From NCBI GenBank assembly GCA_021292105.1, contig CM037865.1, positions 24,965,928 through 25,029,927 on the forward strand: DNA of 64,000 nucleotides. The letters are read 5' to 3'. Of the stretch, positions 1 through 13,000 are shown piece by piece. The stretch's first letter is position 1; every line of letters starts with the position of its first letter. Made by a program: the position numbers and the translations under genes. Source of the stretch: Anadara kagoshimensis. Taxonomy: Eukaryota > Mollusca > Bivalvia > Arcoida > Arcidae. Below the pieces are notes generated by a model. That model was not told the DNA's origin. It ran no database searches and saw only the letters and a program-made list of their open reading frames with translations.

Positions 1-249
1 TTCTTGACAACATGTTAACAGAATGTATTATCATTGTCAACACTACTATTGACTGAGAAGTGATTCGTATCAGTTTTCAAAACTGAACTAAGTTTAAAGT
101 TTTATCACAAAAGGGGGATTATTAGCAATCAAAAACTTATATTGAAAAACTTAAGAATACTTCAAACATGTTTCAAATGGAGACCATATAGCTGAAACTG
201 TTGCCACATCAAAGAATCATCTTTTTTGTCCCTAATTAGATTGGTTGAA

Positions 250-345
250 TGAGGTTTTATGTCCCAGTCAAAAATATTTCACTTATATCAAGACGTTCCT
301 CAATTAGAAAAGGACAGGATGCTCTTATATTTACTATTAAACATG
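250..345 (-). mobile_element. SINE-A tail fragment
   Basis: TTATGTCCCAGTCAAAAATA and TTTCACTTATATCAAGACG match the 3' tail of SINE-A in reverse; the remainder is decayed. Confidence 0.5.
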
Positions 346-846
346 GGAAGGGTATGTTTGCTTGAAACTGAGCTTCGAAAAGTAAAATTCAAAATCTTTG
401 CAAAACTGAAGAAATGTCCAGAAGTGAAAAAATTATCCAAAAAATAGCGTAGTTATAACTAGTTATTGTTAAATGAATGCAATGTAGGGTCTTCATGTAA
501 ATAATAATGTGATTTCTCAGGTGAGCGAAAAGGTCCTATTGATAGCAAATGTTGCCTTTATGACTGACTCATAATTGAATATTCTATAAAGGTTTTACAA
601 TCAGAAAATTTCATTTTAAAAATCATAATTTAAACAGAAAGACTTTATTTGAAATAATGATTACTTTTATTTTATTATTCAAAACTGAATATAGATAATG
701 CATGACTTTAAACAACAAATCTATAAATGGATTGGTGGTACTTTAGCAATCTTCATTGCTCTATTTTGTTGCTTAAAACAAAGAAGTAGATATATTTAGA
801 TAAACAATCTTTAAAGTTATAAGCATATTATAAATGAATTCTTTAG

Positions 847-936
847 TTTTGTTTTCTTGACCTCGTCATCACCTTCTTCCCTTGCTTTATACAATGATGG
901 GAGAGAAACCTTTGATTTTGGCATGCTTTTTGCCAG
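847..936 (+). CDS. Weak candidate exon of the MAP7 gene
   Basis: An open stretch follows a TTTAG acceptor-like site and ends at a good donor, CCAG|GTATGT. It reads TSSSPSSLALYNDGRETF and on to LFAR, which looks protein-like. It ends in phase 2, whereas the next recognised exon (2348) needs phase 1, so they cannot be joined directly. It may be a cassette exon with an unseen partner, an alternative first exon, or chance. No start codon in good context was identified. Confidence 0.25.
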
Positions 937-1083
937 GTATGTTAGAACATTTTGGTTTGGTAGAACTTTGACATGTTGTTTTTTACTTTTTTATTTATCC
1001 TTTTTTCTTTATTTCTATTTTAATAATTTTTATAAAACTTTAAAATTAATATAATCTATTTCATATAATGACATTTACCATTT

Positions 1084-1176
1084 TTAACCCCATCACCCCC
1101 TTTAGTATCTTTGGTATCATCCAAAAATCTATAACATGGATCATGCCATTTAGAATTTAAGGGGTGATAGGGTTAA
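1084..1176. mobile_element. piggyBac-like MITE, 93 bp
   Basis: The ends TTAACCCCATCACCCC and GGGGTGATAGGGTTAA form a 16-base inverted repeat with one mismatch, starting with TTAA, the target site and CCC terminus typical of piggyBac elements. There is no coding capacity. Confidence 0.55.
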
Positions 1177-1390
1177 TACTTATAAAGTTTGTGGTGGGTT
1201 TCTTATGGGTTTTTACTAACTTTTACTAACATTGCTTAACAGTGCACATCTCTGTTGCTTCATTGATTAGGACTAGAATGTTTGTGTGTGTATTTGTGTG
1301 ATGTTTTAGATGATAGAAGAATCTTGATTTGCTTTGTTTGATTTTAAATTAGAAGTGAATTTCTCATATTTTAAAATTTTTTGAAAAGTT

Positions 1391-1470
1391 GGTTGTTTTT
1401 TTTCCTGAAAACAAAATTCCAATGGTATGGTTGGGTTTTTTTTCCTGAAAACAAAATTCCAATGGTATGT
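1391..1470. repeat. 40-bp direct tandem pair
   Basis: Two copies of TTTTTTTTCCTGAAAACAAA plus ATTCCAATGGTATG follow one another, nearly identical, so the duplication is recent. Confidence 0.9.
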
Positions 1471-2347
1471 TCTTCAAAGAAGATATCATTGGACATACAG
1501 GGAACACTTTGTTTGGTGCAACTCTGAGAAGAAATTAAAACATATTACAGAGAAAATGAATCAAGTTGGGGTATTAAGGGGAATAACTCTCTAAAAGTGG
1601 CAATAACCAAAAAAATGTTTTGTGGGATTAGGAATGATATATAAGCAGTATTTAAATCTATATCCTGTATATATGTATAAAAATTATTTATTTTACAAGC
1701 CAGTCAATGTGCATATACTGTAAATGGAGTTAAATTTATCAGAATCAATAAAAAAAATTAATTTTGTGTCATTTTGATGTTTTCTTATTAGAAGAAAGTA
1801 TGAATTAAAACATAATCATATTATGTAAATGATTTAGATCTTCTGGTTTTAGTTCTATCCTTAATTTACTAGCATGGTAAAACAAATTCTCCATGTACAG
1901 CATATGCATTAGTATCTTGTTAGAAATTTTTTAGTAAAGAAAAATCTTAATTTTATCAGTTTAATAATGATAAATACTCTATTGTATATAAATTTATTTA
2001 TAGAAATTTTCTTGATAAATTTTGTAATTTAGTCCTTTCTTTACTTATGATGGTAAATTTTTTTTAAGTTTGAATACAATACTACAAATGATATTTCACA
2101 TACATTCTTACAGTTCTTACATTCTTATGATATACTCAAAGATTAAATGGTAATCTTAGAACAAAGCATGCAGTAAAGATCTTTCTGTTTCTTTTGCAAA
2201 TTATCCCATATATACAAATTGTTTTATTTTAATTTTCTTGATATAATAATGTCTCTTGCATTTTTACAACACAATGCATTTATTTTGCTGTTTATTTATT
2301 ATTTGTTGCATTATTTTGTGCATTATGCTTGCATTGCTTGTTTCTAG

Positions 2348-2476
2348 GGTATCCAGGAAGTAGCCCACCCTCTAAACTCCTATCCATGTCAACCAGTGTG
2401 CTTTATCATAAACGAAGCCCAGACTTCTCATCCAGCGGTAATTTGTCTGCCAGGGACAGGCCAGACTCCCTCCTTG
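2348..2476 (+). CDS. MAP7: MAP7 exon: Ser/Pro-rich linker
   Basis: The acceptor is TTTCTAG and the donor is CTTG|GTAAGG, phase 1 to phase 1, 43 codons. It encodes a Ser-rich segment (SSPPSKLLSMSTSVLYHKRS, then SPDFSSSGNLSARDRPDSLL). This kind of low-complexity Ser/Arg linker lies between the two coiled coils in MAP7 proteins. The final G joins CC of the next exon to make Ala. Confidence 0.75.
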
Positions 2477-4019
2477 GTAAGGGTCCGTTCCGTGGTGTGG
2501 AATTTTTATGTTACATTTGTACCATCCATGTGTTTTGTAAATACATGTTTTATGTCGGACAATCTCTGCATTTGTGGATAAGCTGTGTTTCCATTCCTAA
2601 TAGGCAAAAATTTTATTGGTTACTAATTTCTGAGAAACTCTTTCAAAAAGTAATTTATTTTAGCAAATTAATGGGGGAAAAAACTGTAAAAAGGCTATAA
2701 TTTCACACATTTTTGGATAATTCAGCTTGTAATAATTTTAAATATGTGGAGACCCTAGGTTCAGTAAAAGTACATTGGTCTGTAATTTTCTAAAGGATTC
2801 ATAATGTTGTATTCAATTTTAGAGCAAATAATTAAATGTACTTCTATATTGGACATTTGCAACAATGAAATTTTTGTAAGGATTTTCAATTTGGCATGAA
2901 AATGAAATTTTAGGAGAGATTATTGATCGTTTCTTGGTTTTACAGAATCTGATAAGGAAATAAATTCAAATTGAATATTGAAAGATTTATAAGGTTATTA
3001 AAGAGCAAGTGCAGAGATTGTAATTGTTACATACATGTACTTGATAAACAAATTAAGATAACTGGCAGATATTTGTAATAAAATAATTAGTTGGTTGAAA
3101 ACAAAACAAAAAAATCCACTGATTGATTATAAAAAATACACTTTCAAACAGCTCTTCATAAAAAAACTCGGAGGAAAAGGGAAAAAATGGAAAACAAATC
3201 TACCACATGAAATGAATTTTGTGTCATTAAGCATTTAGATGGTCCTTTTGGTAAGACATTTGACTTCACCTTGCTGAAAGTAAATGGGTACCGACAGCAA
3301 TGCTGGCTGGGGGTTAACCTTGCGGTGAGTCTTTGTCTCTTAATATTGAGACATCCCACTGAAATTGGAATAAGTATCAAAGACATTTAAATGAGTGTTA
3401 AAACATTTTCATTTCATTTGAAAATGTATTGACAATCATAGCCTTTTGGGGAATTGTCATATAACTGCCAGATATTTTAATTGCTTCATTATTTGCTGGG
3501 ATCAAATTCTTTCTTTATTTTTAATAATGTTTCAAATTCATCTCATAATTTCAAGAATTTATATGATAAGCATATATTGGTTTTAATTTTCAAACTTTAT
3601 ATAATTTGCATCATTTTACTTAAGTTTCTATATAATGATATATATATAATATAAGTATGAGCATGAACAATTTTAGTTTTACATTTTGCATGTTTTAGCA
3701 TGATCTGCCCAATTTATTAATTTTATGTTAAAGTTAACACATAAAATATCTATGTAATGCATAACGGTAATACAGTTTCTTCCAAAATATATGATGGCTG
3801 TATGGAATGTTTATGTATTATGTATGTATAGTAAACGATTTGGACATGTAATAATAAGTCATGTATTATGTGTAAATATTCCATGTCTGTAGACTATTTA
3901 CCCATAGTGTTAATGTAGTGATAAAAATAAAAAAAAACTTTAAAATAGTTATTTATTTATTTTAAATCCAAATAAAATGTTAAAGTCCTTAAAAAAATTA
4001 TTAAGTTTATATTAGAACT

Positions 4020-4079
<60 letters not shown>

Positions 4080-7000
4080 TTTATAATTTTGTTTTATGAT
4101 AGATGAATGAACTGAAAATTATTTATATATTTATATTTGGCCATAAAATTAAAAGAAATAAATATAAAATATATCAATGAGGGAAGGGGGGGGGGATTCA
4201 GGGATCTTGTACCAGGAATTCTGATACATTATCAGTTAGGACTCGATCTAGTAGATTTATTCATTTATATTAACGCAAACATTGAAAAATTAAATGATTT
4301 ATTGCTAATTAGATCATTTTACCCATTACCATCCTTATTTAGATAATTATAGTTTTATAGCCTGATGTGATAAGAGTTTAGAAGTAAAAGTTAGTTAGTC
4401 TGCAAGTTATACATGTTAAAGACCATTCCCTTGCAGAATTCTCTTTATTGCTTTTGGTTATTTTCCACATTAGCATGAAAACACAACTAAAAAGACATAA
4501 AATAAACTTTTGGATATATACTGATAATTTTAATAATAAACCATAGTGGCTTGTTAAAATTGCTAGGTGACCCAATGCCACGGTATGATTTGAAACCTCC
4601 ACTGCATTCGCAAAACAAATACTTATACATTGTATATACTTTATTTTGTTCATTTTGTATTAAAAAGAATTATTTCAATTTATCTTAAAACTAGTAATAA
4701 ACAAAAACTGTATGAACAGCTTGTGTGGCTTTGCTACAGATTCCAATCATGAGCATTAGCCTTTAGTAATGAGAAAAGTATTAAAGTTTTTTGATGGATT
4801 ACTTGATCTGCAAGTACAGTCAAACCTGTCTTTAAAGCCCATCCAAGGGAACCACTAAAAGTGGCCTTTATGGACAGGTGGTCTTTGAATACAAGTTCAA
4901 ATAATATGAATAAAGAAAGAAATTGGGTTACAATTCTACTGGCCTTTATAAACAGATGGCCATTATATAGAGGTGACTTTAAAGGCAGTTTGGACAGTAC
5001 ACTAAACCATTCTGTTCTTTAGACAATTCAACTTCTGTCTATAGGTGTAATAAAATCAACATTAATGCCATGTTATATAAACTATAAATTGCTAATATGA
5101 AAAAATGGGCATTGAACATTTGATAAACTATTGAGTCTGAAAATCTGTGATTCAAATTGAAACTTTGAAAAATTAACACATAAATTTTATTTACGTATAC
5201 TTTAAAGACCTAAAGGAATGTTTGCTTGCAAACAAATATGAAATTAATAAATGCATTTATTTGCTACCTGTAGTTTTAAAAAAAATTGCATGCATTTTAA
5301 TATTTTTAGTATCTTATTAATGAGCTGTTAGTTATTTTATTGTACTAATAAATAGTTATTTTGATTTAACTACATTGATGTTACCCAGTGGTGGAGGGCT
5401 TAGCTAGCTGGCTAATGAAAATAACACAAACATATATGAATCTTGAATGTTGTATTGATGTTGTATTTTATTTTTATTTTTTTCCCCACTCTCTCCCATC
5501 CTCCAACTATGCTACCTACAGCCCTCAACACAATTCCCGAAAACAGTAGATCTTTTCTAGCACCAAGTGGTCCCCCACCAACCAGACCAAAGAGCACTTT
5601 CAACCTTAGCAACAGGGAACATGTGAAGATGAGAGACAAAGCCAGAGCTGAAAGAAAGCCTCGGCCAAAGAGTGTAGCTGGTTCCATACCAAGTTTTATA
5701 CAGATGGAGTCTACAACATCACCCAAAACCAGAGATCAAAAAGCAACCTCCAGAAGTAAAAGCACAGACAGGATAGCACGAGGTATGTATGACACTCTTC
5801 CTTTACCTGAATGAGAGCTCGGGGGACTGAGTACATGCACTATAAGTCTATGCTTCTATTCTAGATAACCAAATTCGCCATTGGCTACTAATTGCTGAGA
5901 TTTCTTTCAAAAAGTAACTATTTTGAGCAAATCTGTGAAAAATACTTTAAGAAGGACTATAATTTCACAAATTTCCAAAATTTGACTGCTAGTAATTTCA
6001 AAATTGTGGAAACCTAGTTAGTGTGAGGTTTGGGTTCTGGCTTGATTTGGCTTGGGTTTTAAGTACTTGGTGTCCTGTGTGTGGTAATACAAGAACTTGG
6101 TGAAATACAAGTATTTTAACTTTAGTGAAATAGTTATCAGAAATAAAACGTGCTTAGTTTGAAATTTAAATACAGTGAAAAAGCTCTCTTACAAATCCAA
6201 AACTAAAAAATGGTGTACATCTGTAACACTTACTGTTGAACTTTTCAACACCATTGTTTTAGTGTTGAGATGAATTTTACTGGATATACATGTACAAGTT
6301 AAATACACTCATACTCATTATCTGCATTGTGATTGACAATAGTTTTAGAAGGTTCAAATAAAACTATAACTGTCAGACTTCAATAAATCAAAAGTGCATG
6401 GATTCAATATGGACTTTGATTTTCAAACAGAACAAAGCAAGAACATGTTTATAACAATATGTGTCCTTATCTATTGTATTATGATCATTGTGTTTTTTTG
6501 TTTTTGTTTGTTTTGTGCAAGGTTCTAAAAAAAATTATCCATCTATTTTAGATCGCCAGAAAGCAGTTCCTTCACCTCGTGCCACTTCAAAGAGAGAAAA
6601 GGATGACATCAACAAACAAGAAAAATCAGCTATTTCTGAAGATAAAAAGGTAGATTTATAAAGGCATTGCTATTTTGTAAATCAAGGTCTTGAGTGTAAA
6701 TGTTGTGTAATACCGGCATTGTAGAATCATTTATGTTTGTGTGGTTAAATTTATGCAGTTTAGTAATTTTGTCAGGTGTTACGTGAAATTAATCCCATTT
6801 TGGACTTTGAAAAATAAAAAAAAAAATGGTTCTCATTGGATTTTGTGGCATTGACTAACCCACAAAAATAGCAAAATCAAATCATCCTTGAGAAAAATTT
6901 GTGAAGTTACAGTCTATTGGCAGTGTTCAAAATATGCCTATAATTTCAACATTTTCTATTGTGGTATATAAATAGACTAATTTAAAAATAAACAGTCCTT

Positions 7001-10000
7001 GCCAAAAGTTGCAAGTCTTGGCTTATAAGACTGGCTGTTATTTTGAAAAACTGATATTAAACAGAAAAAACACCTTTTGCTTGTCTGATAGCTTGGTTAT
7101 TATGATTATTAACTAACAACCTTATATAGATTTACCTTGTATAGGTAGATTAGAAATGCTGTAATCCATTCTGTTACAGACAGACCAGACACTTGATTAA
7201 TAACAATGTGTCATACTCTCTAGACAATGGTTATATATAAGTAATCAAGGTTTTGGCAATAAACACCAAATTACAATTACATCTCTCACTCTCTCAATTT
7301 ATTTCTCATTCTGTGTTATTAAATACCAGAAAAAAGTTAACTGTCTTCAATGCGTTTGTATTTTAGACAAATTAGTGTGTTACCAAAAGTGGGGGACATA
7401 TAGTGTTAAATCTATTTCTTTTGGTAACATTTTATCCACCACTTTTCCTAAAAACCATTCAAGAGATCTTTCTGAAACTTCACAGGAGCAATCTTTGCAT
7501 GAAGTAGATGTGTCATTGATATTTAGATCATGCACATGGTTTGAAAAACATACATTTCCTAGTTGATGTTCTTTGGGGGACACTTTTAAAATGACATCCT
7601 ATTTCAGTTGTACTTGTTATTGATGAGATTGAAGTGAAACCATCCTTGAGTCATCAGAATCACCCTGTCTATAACTCTCACTATTAAAATACATGTAGCA
7701 TCTAGACTGAGGTTTTTGTCAGGTTGTTCACACAGACCTTAAAAACTTCTAGACTTTCATGTCATGGCATTAATTTTTAAGACATTTCAATTTCTACTAC
7801 TAAAAATATTTTAAAAAATACTATATTTTAACAAATTTTAAAAATTTTGCTACTAATGATTTTGATATTGTGAAATCCTACCTTATCATACAAAACAATT
7901 GATTCTTTTAAAGGATGTCAAGAAACGACTTGAAATAAAAAGACCCACACCAGAGAAGAAAAAACCAGATGTCAAGAAAACTGAGGACAATAAGAAAGAC
8001 GCTGAAAAGGGAGATAAATCATCAGAAAAACCTGCACTCAAAATTAGTCAGAAAACCCTGGATAGATTATCTACTCCTAAACAAGGTAGAGATAAGTCAG
8101 AGACTAGACCAGAAACTCCAACCAAAGAACATACACCAGTCAAGGTATTGATAATGATTTATATCTACTGTATTTAACTATTACTTATAAGAGATAAGTC
8201 AATTCAGAGTGCTTAAGTGCCTACAAGAAGATGAATTTGGCATGGCTTAAGTTCTATGGCCAGATTGCCTTTATTTTGTGTTGCTGTTACTTTAGGTTTG
8301 GTCAATTCAATTCCATCGACGATAAGGTCAGGCAAAATTTGGCGGTATAACAAGTTTGGCAAAAAACTGTGGGAAACGCAACAAATTGGGATTATTGACT
8401 GAAAACCCTAAGTTTACGTTGCATTGTAAACTACAAGTCAGAATATGGCAATCAGTAGACATTTGGGTTATTTACAGTTTTAACAATCTGAGATTGGCGG
8501 TGAAAATAGGTACAATGCCAGCAACGTTTGTGCACAACTATGCCCTGTGGCCCCATCTAGAATGAATACTGAACCCAAAAGCTAGGCAGAATTTGGTTTG
8601 GCAATATGAACCCTTGGCATCAATTCTGTATTTGTATTTGGAAGGTTTTGTAGCTAAAAGTGCTTCATATATTTCAATAATTACAGCAGGTTAAATTTCA
8701 AGACTAATTGCTATGTCAAGTGCGTGTATGTCTCTTGATTACAGAGCAATAGCAGCCAAGATTTTAATTTTTACGTGTTGTCTTGAGCAAGACACACAGA
8801 TTAAAATGAATGTGCTTTACATATGTTTCATGTCATTAGTTTACTAACAGTTCAAACATTCAGAGCACTCATCCATTCCCAGTAGTTTTACTTAACAATC
8901 CATATAAATCAGATCACTTGTTTTGCTAGCTTTTGTACCACAGTTTGTGCTTATATGAACCATGAGATGTCAATGTTCAAATATAGAAACAACAATTAAG
9001 GTTTTCTGATTCATAAGAGTCAATTCATACAACTTGATACTTTGATTAATGGTCATCACTTGATTAATTAAAATCATTAATTAGTTTAAAATGTTACCAT
9101 ATTAATCAGAAAAATGAGATGTCCCTTTGATGACTTAAAAAACAAGTCGGAGCTTCAGTTATTTCTCTTAGGTATTAGCTGAAAATTGTTGTTGTTTCTC
9201 CCTTTGTTTACTGAAATTACATGTCTTTGTACTGTATGAATTGACTCTAGATGCCAAGTCAGGAAGTAAAAATGTTTACAAATATTTACAGCAATTTCTG
9301 TCTCCCATGTGTGTTATTGTAATGGATTTGTCAACTTGAATTATAGGTAAACAACTTTGACCTGTCCGTTTGACCTTTCATTAGGAATATTCATATAGGA
9401 GGGTCCATCCAATATATGGGTAGTGTTAGGATTCGCAGTAAATACATATACGCATATCCCATGATTAGTGTTCACGTCAGGTAGACGAAATATACATGCA
9501 TGATCCCTATTACTTACATTTACCTGTCCATAATGAATATTTAAATTAAAGGTCAAGCGGACAGGTCAATGTTGTTTGCCTTTACTGGAAGTTTTACCAC
9601 TGATAATGTTGTTTAAATACTTTCAAAAAGTTATTTAAATTTTCATATTCCAAATCCCAATACATGCATAGGAACTGCAGGCTTATTTAAAATAATTTCT
9701 TGCAAGTTGACAAATCAAACATGACCACATCTGGCAGTTTTTGTAATTACTTGTAAACAAGCACTCAGCCAGCCTCCAATGTTTGTTTCAGTTAGTATTG
9801 TATGTGCGAGAAATAGCTTTTTAATAAGATTCATGGTCAGGCACTAACAGTTATCATGATAAGCCTTGTTTAGCCTTGTTTTTTACGTAACATCATTTTC
9901 AGGTTACTAAGAAATCCGTCAAAATAATAGCACCTACACCTCCTCCTAGAAAGGTCAGTTGTTTTACTGCATGCATGCTATGTAGGGGCTGACAGTTGAA

Positions 10001-13000
10001 ATCCTGTTTATTTTAATTATGATTTTTCATTTAAAAATATTTGAAATGACCAGAGAAGGTATTTGGTGTATTTTAAAAAATTAACACTAACCCATTTGCT
10101 TGAAATAACAAATACTCTGAACTTGTACACATATTTTCCCTCCATCTGGGCTTGATTAAACTTTCTTGTAATTGATCTCTCTTCGGAAAAACATTGTATA
10201 ACCATTGTACTCTTTTCAACTAATTAACCAAGATGTTTAATATGGAAAAATAAAAGGTGTAATAAACTAGAACCATGCATAACAAAGAGACATGGAACAA
10301 AAGGATTTATTTTATTAGAGATGTACATCCATTCGGTCACTATGAAATTTTATGAGCATACAAAGCGCATCCCTTAGCTTTGCAAGAAACTACATAAAAT
10401 TCTAAAAATTACAGATATTACCATTTATGTCATTGACAAGCAATGGTACATCTTTTGCATTGTTAAAATTCTCTACTGACTGTAAATCGTGAGTTTTTGT
10501 GTCAGTTCATTTTCTTGAGAATCTATTATGATTACATCATGTCTGGCAACAGTTAATGCAAAGATGTGAAAATTTTAATACAATTTTATTTTATTTTAAA
10601 TTTAATTTATATTGAATTTAAAATTTCCATGTTATTTTTCATGTCCTGTTCCTGAATTTATGCAAAAATAAAAAATAAAACTGAACACGAAAAATTCTTG
10701 ATTTGCAGTATGAAATTTCAGATGAATTAAATTATGATATCAGTTTCTGTATACCTTCATCTCTATTGATAAACATTCCATGATATACGTATTATTTTGT
10801 AAGCTTTTAAAAGTAGTAACAGAGCTTGTGTAATGTATGAAATGCAAAGCATGAAATGAATCTTGTGACTTGCAGAAAAAGATAGCGACACAATTTTAAA
10901 CATTTTTCACACTTTTGGTTCATTATATTTGATTTCTTCCAAATAGTCTAGGTTTTTTTGAAAATTAATTTTTGTGTTGACTAATTTGTAGACTTTTTGT
11001 TTGATGGTTTTGTGATCAAATTGTTTTCCTTTTGATCACTTTGTGATTATAATGTTTTGCTGTATGATGTTTTTAAAACTTTTTAACTTTGGGTAAAAAA
11101 TGAAAAACTGAAACCAAGAGATTTTTTCTTTAAAAGAGGTACCAGTGATTATTTGTTTTGTTGTGCAATAACAGGATACAATTAAATCTTACTTACATTT
11201 TGAACTCGGCTATATATCTGATTTCCAGATATGTAATAACCCCAATTTGTTTGTCATTCAAAACTTTCTACATATAAATTGGAATATTTAAATATTTCTC
11301 CATGAATATTTGAGACAACAAGATTAAACAATATGTTGTTTTATGAAAAAGGGAGTCGACCCATCCTTCTCATACAACCAGGTTAGTGGCTGAGTGGTCT
11401 TACATCTCTCACTGCCTTGGTTTGAACCCCCCTCTGAAAAAATCCTAGTGTGAAATAAATATGTCAGTTCATTTACTGAAGGCCAGTAGTTTTCTCCATA
11501 TACTCCGGTTTCTACCAATATCGCAGAACTCACCACTTAAATATAAAAAAAATAATCTTGATTTGGCGTAAAATGCCATTACACTCCACTCCACTCATAC
11601 AGTAAGGCCAACACACTTATTATTATGGTCCAAAAGTGTGTCATGACCTTGAACCATGGTCATATCAGAAAAGCCAAGGTTGCAGAAAAACTTTAAATGT
11701 TAGATGCAGGGGTATTTGGCTCTCAAGAGACAGTTCTAATTTAGTAATAACTCTAGTTTAAACTAAAGTGGTTTAAAATATAATTACAGTATTATAAAGA
11801 CATTAATTAGTTAACAATACTTTTTACCAGACCCTGTAGTTTTACCTATATTCATCCCTCCATTAATCCTGAACCCTATCCTTTTGTCTATCCGTCATTT
11901 TATTATGCTTCAAACATTTGTTTGTTAGGTATATTGTTTTACATTTTACCTATTTATCAATACAGTAGTAGACTTACTTCCCTTTGATAACAACCACACA
12001 TATGTGTTTATTTTGATTTTGTTCACTAATACATCCACTTTATGGATATTACAAGTACAAAATGTAGTTGTTTTTCCTGGTCCCTTGGTAACACTTTCCC
12101 TTTGAAATACACCCTTGCTTTTGTAGTGGTAAGGGATAACATATGTATTTTATTTTCAGATAGATATTAATTATACCCAGTTATCACTGTTCTTTTAGAA
12201 TGAATGGCATTATCTACAGTTTCTCACTATTAGTAACAAATTATAATAATAAATAGAATTTTAGATCATGGTCCAATGGTTTGAGCCTACAATTCTAAAT
12301 AAAAATTTTCTTGTGTTTGGTTATGCATATATAGATCTTACAAATAATATCAGATATAAATCATATATATCGCTCATGATATTATTAAGCATGATACTAT
12401 ACATTTACATATACCAGTACTAACACATTCATATAAATATGTACTAATTGCAGTAAAACCATTAAAAATATTCTCTTTGTTTTCCTACTCAAGTTGCCCC
12501 AAAAAAACTGGCATGTTTTCACATTCAGTTATAAGGCTTTGTTGGCCAAGTGGTCTAACGTGCATACTTACAGATCAACAGTGCCCCTCTATGCCTAGAT
12601 TTGAATTCACTAGGGAGAGATTCAAGTGTAATAAAGTTCACTTGCCAAAGCCCAGTTTCTGATTTCCTCCACTATCCCTGAACTGACTGTCTCAGAATTA
12701 ATAAAAGAATCTTGACTGGAGCATTAAACTCAACTCACATACAGTTATTATATTATTGCAGCAAGTTGATAAGTTTTTACTCTAGGCTGGTCCAGGCAAA
12801 ACATTTAATTTGGTTGTTTTCATTGAGATAGTTCGAAATAATACTACATGATTGTGTCATATGATTGACCATGAAAGTACTTGGTTAAGACTTTGATTAA
12901 AAAGTCTGCACTTGAATGTAAAATCAATTCTGTCCTTGAATGCAATGCATTATATAAGATGAAGTCACATCCCATTCTTTTAATATAGTGGTACCTAGTT

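Larger units (their letters stand above)
1..2347. other. Presumed MAP7 intron or upstream sequence
   Basis: This A+T-rich stretch precedes the first recognised MAP7 exon, which starts in mid-codon, so at least part of it should be intron. It holds a decayed SINE tail (about 250-345), a weak exon candidate (847-936), a TTAA-ended inverted-repeat element (1084-1176) and a 40-bp direct repeat (1391-1470). No gene is convincing elsewhere in it. Confidence 0.5.

Noticed and set aside
857-1054. 65-residue frame taken as a complete small gene
   Set aside because: Its start is not ATG and its second half is a T-rich, membrane-like translation past a good splice donor; at most the first part is an exon.
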